10,619 nucleotides of DNA. Origin: an uncultured Slackia sp. Its GTDB lineage: Bacteria > Actinomycetota > Coriobacteriia > Coriobacteriales > Eggerthellaceae. Below, one piece after another: positions 8,465 to 10,619 of the stretch (its first letter is position 1; every line of letters starts with the position of its first letter). Location: NCBI GenBank assembly GCA_900553775.1, contig USEZ01000056.1:1-10619 (forward strand). The letters are read 5' to 3'. Both the position numbers and the translations under genes were made by a program. The notes beneath the pieces were generated by a model. It searched no databases and had not been told where the DNA came from. It worked only from the letters and a program-made list of their open reading frames with translations.

Positions 8465-8493
8465 TTGTCGCGTTTCAGGGAACCTGTTACTAT
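8465..8493 (+). promoter_or_regulatory. Promoter of tRNA-Ser(CGA)
   Basis: TTGTCG (8465-8470), a 17-bp spacer and TACTAT (8488-8493), with a TGT extension (8485-8487) in front of the -10. Transcription would begin near 8500, about 30 bases before the tRNA. The short leader holds the hairpin CATGGC/GCCATG (8505-8520). Confidence 0.75.
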
Positions 8494-8529
8494 GTACCAC
8501 TGCGCATGGCAGAAGCCATGTTATCCTGC

Positions 8530-8622
8530 GGAGGGGTGGCAGAGTGGTTGAATGCGGCGGTCTCGAAAACCGTTTCACCCGTAACCCGGGTGACGAGGGT
8601 TCGAATCCCTCCTCCTCCGCCA
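8530..8622 (+). tRNA. tRNA-Ser (anticodon CGA)
   Basis: Acceptor GGAGGGG (8530-8536) pairs with CTCCTCC (8612-8618) with one wobble, then discriminator G and encoded CCA (8620-8622). The anticodon loop CTCGAAA gives CGA (8564-8566), reading UCG. The long variable arm, with CACCCG/CGGGTG pairing, is the serine class II mark. T arm GAGGG/CCCTC with loop TTCGAAT. Confidence 0.97.
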
Positions 8623-8631
8623 GTTGCTTTT

Positions 8632-8659
8632 AACGCCGTTCTTCCGAACGGCGTTTTTT
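8632..8659 (+). terminator. Intrinsic terminator of tRNA-Ser(CGA)
   Basis: A perfect 10-bp stem, AACGCCGTTC (8632-8641) with GAACGGCGTT (8646-8655), loop TTCC, ending in a T run 8654-8659. Confidence 0.95.
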
Positions 8660-8662
8660 CAT

Positions 8663-8806
8663 ATGCGGCGCCCGGTTGCGGCGGAGCGCCTGGGCGCCGC
8701 ATCTCGCCCTCGTGCTCCCCTCAAAGCGACCCTGGTTCGCTTGGGGCACGGCGATGCGCTCTGGCGGCGATGCGGCTCTCGCTCGCTTGCGGCGATCCGC
8801 GCGAGA
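8663..8806. repeat. Three consecutive inverted repeats in noncoding DNA
   Basis: Three hairpins in a row: ATGCGGCGCCC (8663-8673) with GGGCGCCGCAT (8692-8702), 11 bp perfect; CGTG, CCCC and AAGCGA (within 8711-8729) with TCGCTT, GGGG, CACG (8737-8750), 14 pairs with two bulges; and TCTCGC (8777-8782) plus GCGG with CCGC plus GCGAGA (8797-8806). The phrase GGCGATGCG occurs twice between them. No credible coding frame is seen. With the hairpin at 8845-8886 this makes four structures in about 220 bases between convergent genes. It may be a structured RNA, a set of extragenic palindromes, or decayed DNA. Confidence 0.45.
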
Positions 8807-8844
8807 AGAACCGGAGGCGATAAAAAGAGGCCTCGTTCGCTCCG

Positions 8845-8886
8845 TAGAAGCAATCGCGCCCGAGAATTCGGACGCGATTGCTTCTA
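8845..8886 (-). terminator. Long hairpin at the end of the anti-sigma gene
   Basis: A perfect 14-bp stem (8845-8858 with 8873-8886), one mismatch, then 4 more pairs and the loop GAAT. On the minus strand the stem begins with the TAG stop codon of the membrane protein gene. No T run follows at once; five T lie about 18 bases further on the minus strand (8823-8827). It probably protects the 3' end or helps stop transcription of the sigma/anti-sigma operon. Confidence 0.5.
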
Positions 8887-9885
8887 GGATAGTTGGGTGA
8901 TGGTATAGAGTTCGGGGTCTTCGGGGTAGGTCGAATCCAGGGGCTCCCCTTCGAGTTCTTCCAAAATGCATTCGTCGCGCAGTTCCTGGAAGGCGAGATA
9001 GCGCTCTTCGAAATCTTCGACGGGAGCTATTCGGTATGTTTTCGTTTCGGCCGTTCCATCTTCATAGGCGGCCGTTACGTAAAGCGTGCTCCCGGCGATT
9101 TTTTGCGAAGCGTTGAGCTCTACGAAGCGGTCGAATGCGCTGCCCGATTCGATAACGTCATATTCGCTGGCATCGGTATGTTCCAAGCTGCGGGCGCGAT
9201 CGTATGCCGCCCTGAATTCGCCATCCATCGGCAGCGTCAAAACGATGAGGGGAACGAAGGACTTGTCGGGGCCGAATTCCTGCTGGTTCTCTTTCGTCAC
9301 GAGAAGAGAATCCGAGCATTCGTATTTCTTCACATAGAAAGACCCGTCGGGGAAGAATTCCCTGGGAACGCTGCCCCTGCTGCCGGTGAGGCCGAAGTAC
9401 GCTCCGTCGCCTTCGATGCGGTAGGAATACGACTCGACATTGTCTCCGATGCATTCAAGGTCGAACCGAAACGCATAGCCGAGCACGTTATCGACGACGT
9501 TGCCGTTCTCGTCCTCCCATGCGCCGAAATATCCGCCCACATTGCTCGTCAGCACGTTTTTTGTCAGCGTTTCGGTGTACCCGCTCGGGCGCGCAGGATC
9601 GTCGAGGGCGTAGGCTTTAAGGCCGAATGCATTGGGGGCGGGGTTTCCCGGAAGGCCGCCGATGATATTGAGGGCTCCGAATCCGGCAAGGCCGACGAAC
9701 GCCGCCGCCGCACCGATTGCGAAGGTGCGTCTGGTGACGATGCGCGGCACAGGCTGTGCGGCACCTCCCTTTTCATGCTGAAGGCGGGCTTGGGAAACGG
9801 CTTCCTCGAGGCGCGCTCGTTGCTCCGGCGAGAGGCGCGCTTCCTTCATGGCATCGCGATAATCGTTCATGGGATTGCTGTTCAC
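8884..9885 (-). CDS. Membrane-anchored protein, probable anti-sigma factor of the adjacent ECF sigma
   Basis: From the GTG at 9885 the product has 333 residues: a charged cytoplasmic N-terminus (about 1-50, rich in Glu, Arg and Gln, helical), one hydrophobic helix (about 55-77) preceded by TRRTFA, then an extracytoplasmic part of about 255 acidic residues. This topology, with the gene directly after and overlapping an ECF sigma gene (GTGA), is that of membrane anti-sigma factors that hold the sigma at the membrane until an outside signal is sensed. I do not recognise the outer domain. GTG is preferred because it has AAGGAAAGGA a suitable distance upstream and exactly overlaps the sigma stop; the upstream ATG at 9966 would run far into the sigma gene, and the ATG at 9870 has no ribosome-binding site. 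The twin-Arg before the helix looks like a Tat motif in an internal position, which is odd. Confidence 0.72.
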   Translation of the reverse strand: MNSNPMNDYRDAMKEARLSPEQRARLEEAVSQARLQHEKGGAAQPVPRIVTRRTFAIGAAAAFVGLAGFGALNIIGGLPGNPAPNAFGLKAYALDDPARPSGYTETLTKNVLTSNVGGYFGAWEDENGNVVDNVLGYAFRFDLECIGDNVESYSYRIEGDGAYFGLTGSRGSVPREFFPDGSFYVKKYECSDSLLVTKENQQEFGPDKSFVPLIVLTLPMDGEFRAAYDRARSLEHTDASEYDVIESGSAFDRFVELNASQKIAGSTLYVTAAYEDGTAETKTYRIAPVEDFEERYLAFQELRDECILEELEGEPLDSTYPEDPELYTITQLS

Positions 9886-10397
9886 AGTGCGTCCTTTCCT
9901 TCGAGGGCGGATTTCATTTTCTTGCGAGCCCGAAAAAGCCATGATCGAACGGTGGATGGCCTGCATTGCGCCATAGTTGCTATTTCCTCCGCCGAATATC
10001 CCTCTACGTAGCGCAGATGCATGGCCGAGCGCATGTTAGGAGGAAGGTTTCCGAACGCGTTCCATACGGCGTCGTTCTTGGCGAGGATTTTTCCATCGGC
10101 CGGCGGCGACGTGCGCGTATCGGGGAGTTCGGCGACGGGAGACGTTTTGCGCCGCTGTGTCGTTCGGCGCATCTCTCGGCAACGATTGAGGGTTGTGGAA
10201 ATGAGCCACGCTTTAAGGTGCTCGTCGCTTTCGAAAACAAGCGTGCTTTTGAGAAGCTTTACGAACACGTCTTGCGTGATGTCTTCGGCATCGGGGACTG
10301 ATTTTGCGTGGGAAAGGGCGATGCGATAGACGGTGTCGGCCCAGGTATCCATGGCATAGGCCATGAATTCTTCGCTTCGAAGCAATGAAGGCCTCAT
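9882..10397 (-). CDS. RNA polymerase ECF-type sigma factor (sigma-70 family)
   Basis: The 171-residue product has the two-domain ECF layout. Region 2 (about 11-78) includes the -10-recognising helix DAEDITQDVFVKLL (36-49) and AWLISTTLNRCRE (63-75). A polar linker (79-108) follows. Region 4 (about 112-165) has LPPNMRSAMHLRYVEGYS (118-135) and the DNA-binding helix-turn-helix ending in RPSTVRSWLFRARKKM. It would direct RNA polymerase to a stress or envelope regulon and probably to its own promoter. The start ATG at 10395-10397 has AAAGGAAC just upstream; a later in-frame ATG (residue 12) would cut into region 2. The gene overlaps the next one by GTGA, so sigma and presumed anti-sigma are made together. 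The regulon cannot be told from here. Confidence 0.9.
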   Translation of the reverse strand: MRPSLLRSEEFMAYAMDTWADTVYRIALSHAKSVPDAEDITQDVFVKLLKSTLVFESDEHLKAWLISTTLNRCREMRRTTQRRKTSPVAELPDTRTSPPADGKILAKNDAVWNAFGNLPPNMRSAMHLRYVEGYSAEEIATMAQCRPSTVRSWLFRARKKMKSALEGKDAL

Positions 10398-10430
10398 TTC
10401 GTTCCTTTCTTTTCGGGCTTACACCATCAA

Positions 10431-10457
10431 CATGCGCAAGGGGCCGAAAACGTTGCA
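10431..10457 (-). promoter_or_regulatory. Possible ECF-type promoter of the sigma operon
   Basis: On the minus strand TGCAAC (10457-10452) and GCATG (10435-10431) are 16 bp apart and 34 bases before the ATG. TGCAAC resembles the AAC-containing -35 boxes of many ECF sigmas; the -10 is less clear. Autoregulation is common for ECF sigmas, but this match is weak. Confidence 0.3.
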
Positions 10458-10508
10458 CGCGCGGTGAAAGGTCCGAAACCGCCGTTGCGTAAAAGCCTCC
10501 GGCCGAAG

Positions 10509-10522
10509 CCCCCCCTTTTTTT
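10509..10522. repeat. Double homopolymer C7T7 upstream of the sigma operon
   Basis: Seven C (10509-10515) are followed directly by seven T (10516-10522). A small GGC/GCC hairpin (10501-10510) precedes it. On the plus strand this is a weak terminator-like shape; as DNA it is prone to slip. It lies about 110 bp upstream of the sigma start. Confidence 0.6.
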
Positions 10523-10564
10523 GCCGTCAGGGCCGTTTTTCTCGAAAAGAAAAGGTCCGCTTTC

Positions 10565-10619
10565 TGAACTAGACCCCAAAAGTGGGACGGATAAATAAAG
10601 TTCTCAAGCGGCTCTTATC
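10565..10619 (-). mobile_element. End of an IS3-family (IS150-group-like) insertion sequence, cut by the window
   Basis: The 25 bases from 10565 begin TGAACTAGACCCC and end GGGACG. From memory they match the IS150-type terminal repeat at about 17 of 25 positions, including the terminal TG, the ACCC block and the GGACG. On the minus strand the edge of the window reads as codons for I-R-A-A followed by TGA (10606-10604), which would suit the end of an IS3 OrfB transposase running toward this terminus, so this would be the right end, with the element extending past 10619. Only four residues are visible, so the family call rests on the terminus. The neighbouring TTC (10562-10564) could be one copy of a 3-bp target duplication. 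Confidence 0.5.

Noticed and set aside
8449..8520. Origin of replication beside parS
   Set aside because: No cluster of DnaA boxes or AT-rich unwinding region is visible in the window; parS only suggests that oriC is not far.
8506..8823. 105-residue frame across tRNA-Ser(CGA)
   Set aside because: It reads through the tRNA and its terminator and shows no family resemblance.
8660..8840. SRP RNA or tmRNA in the hairpin-rich stretch
   Set aside because: The conserved GGAAGGAAGCAGC-like loop of SRP RNA and the tRNA-like ends of tmRNA are absent.
9886..9966. Upstream ATG for the anti-sigma-like protein
   Set aside because: It would overlap the sigma gene by more than 80 bp; the GTG at 9885 has a good ribosome-binding site and a typical GTGA overlap.

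Overview
The window looks like chromosomal DNA of an anaerobic, gut-type actinobacterium of the class Coriobacteriia, most likely the Eggerthellaceae (relatives of Eggerthella, Slackia, Gordonibacter). The reasons are a GC-rich sequence, a Tat-exported FMN/FAD fumarate-reductase-type flavoprotein next to a LuxR regulator with about 12 membrane helices (a pairing typical of that family), and a TypA and tRNA genes of ordinary bacterial type. The assignment is inference from gene content; no rRNA is present.

Left part (1-3719): the 3' part of tRNA-Ala(TGC) with its terminator, a nested inverted repeat, then a 599-residue extracytoplasmic flavoprotein reductase that is broken by one missing base in a G run at 1219-1222. 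Around its stop codon lie three hairpins that exclude one another in pairs. Next, on the same strand, is the 12-helix LuxR-type regulator, which seems to be expressed from its own extended -10 promoter as a leaderless mRNA.

Middle (3720-7832): housekeeping functions. A small J-domain protein with two C-terminal membrane helices overlaps typA (BipA, ribosome-associated GTPase) by ATGA, so the two are probably translationally coupled. A terminator follows, then a secreted lipoprotein of the SurA/PrsA parvulin family with a long acidic tail.

Right part (7833-8886): two tRNA-Ser genes (GGA and CGA), each with its own promoter and terminator. Between them lie a 34-bp near-perfect palindrome and a perfect 14-bp ParB-binding site (parS), which suggests that the window lies in the origin region of the chromosome. 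A hairpin-dense noncoding stretch follows.

Far right (8884-10619, minus strand): an ECF-type sigma factor gene overlaps by GTGA a gene for a membrane-anchored protein that is probably its anti-sigma factor. Upstream of it are a C7T7 double homopolymer and what looks like the end of an IS3-family insertion sequence running off the window.

The strongest points for follow-up are the parS site 2 bp from a tRNA-Ser promoter, the single-base break in the respiratory flavoprotein, the alternative hairpins at its 3' end, and the coupled membrane J-protein/TypA pair. I did not find a clearly new defence or mobile system.
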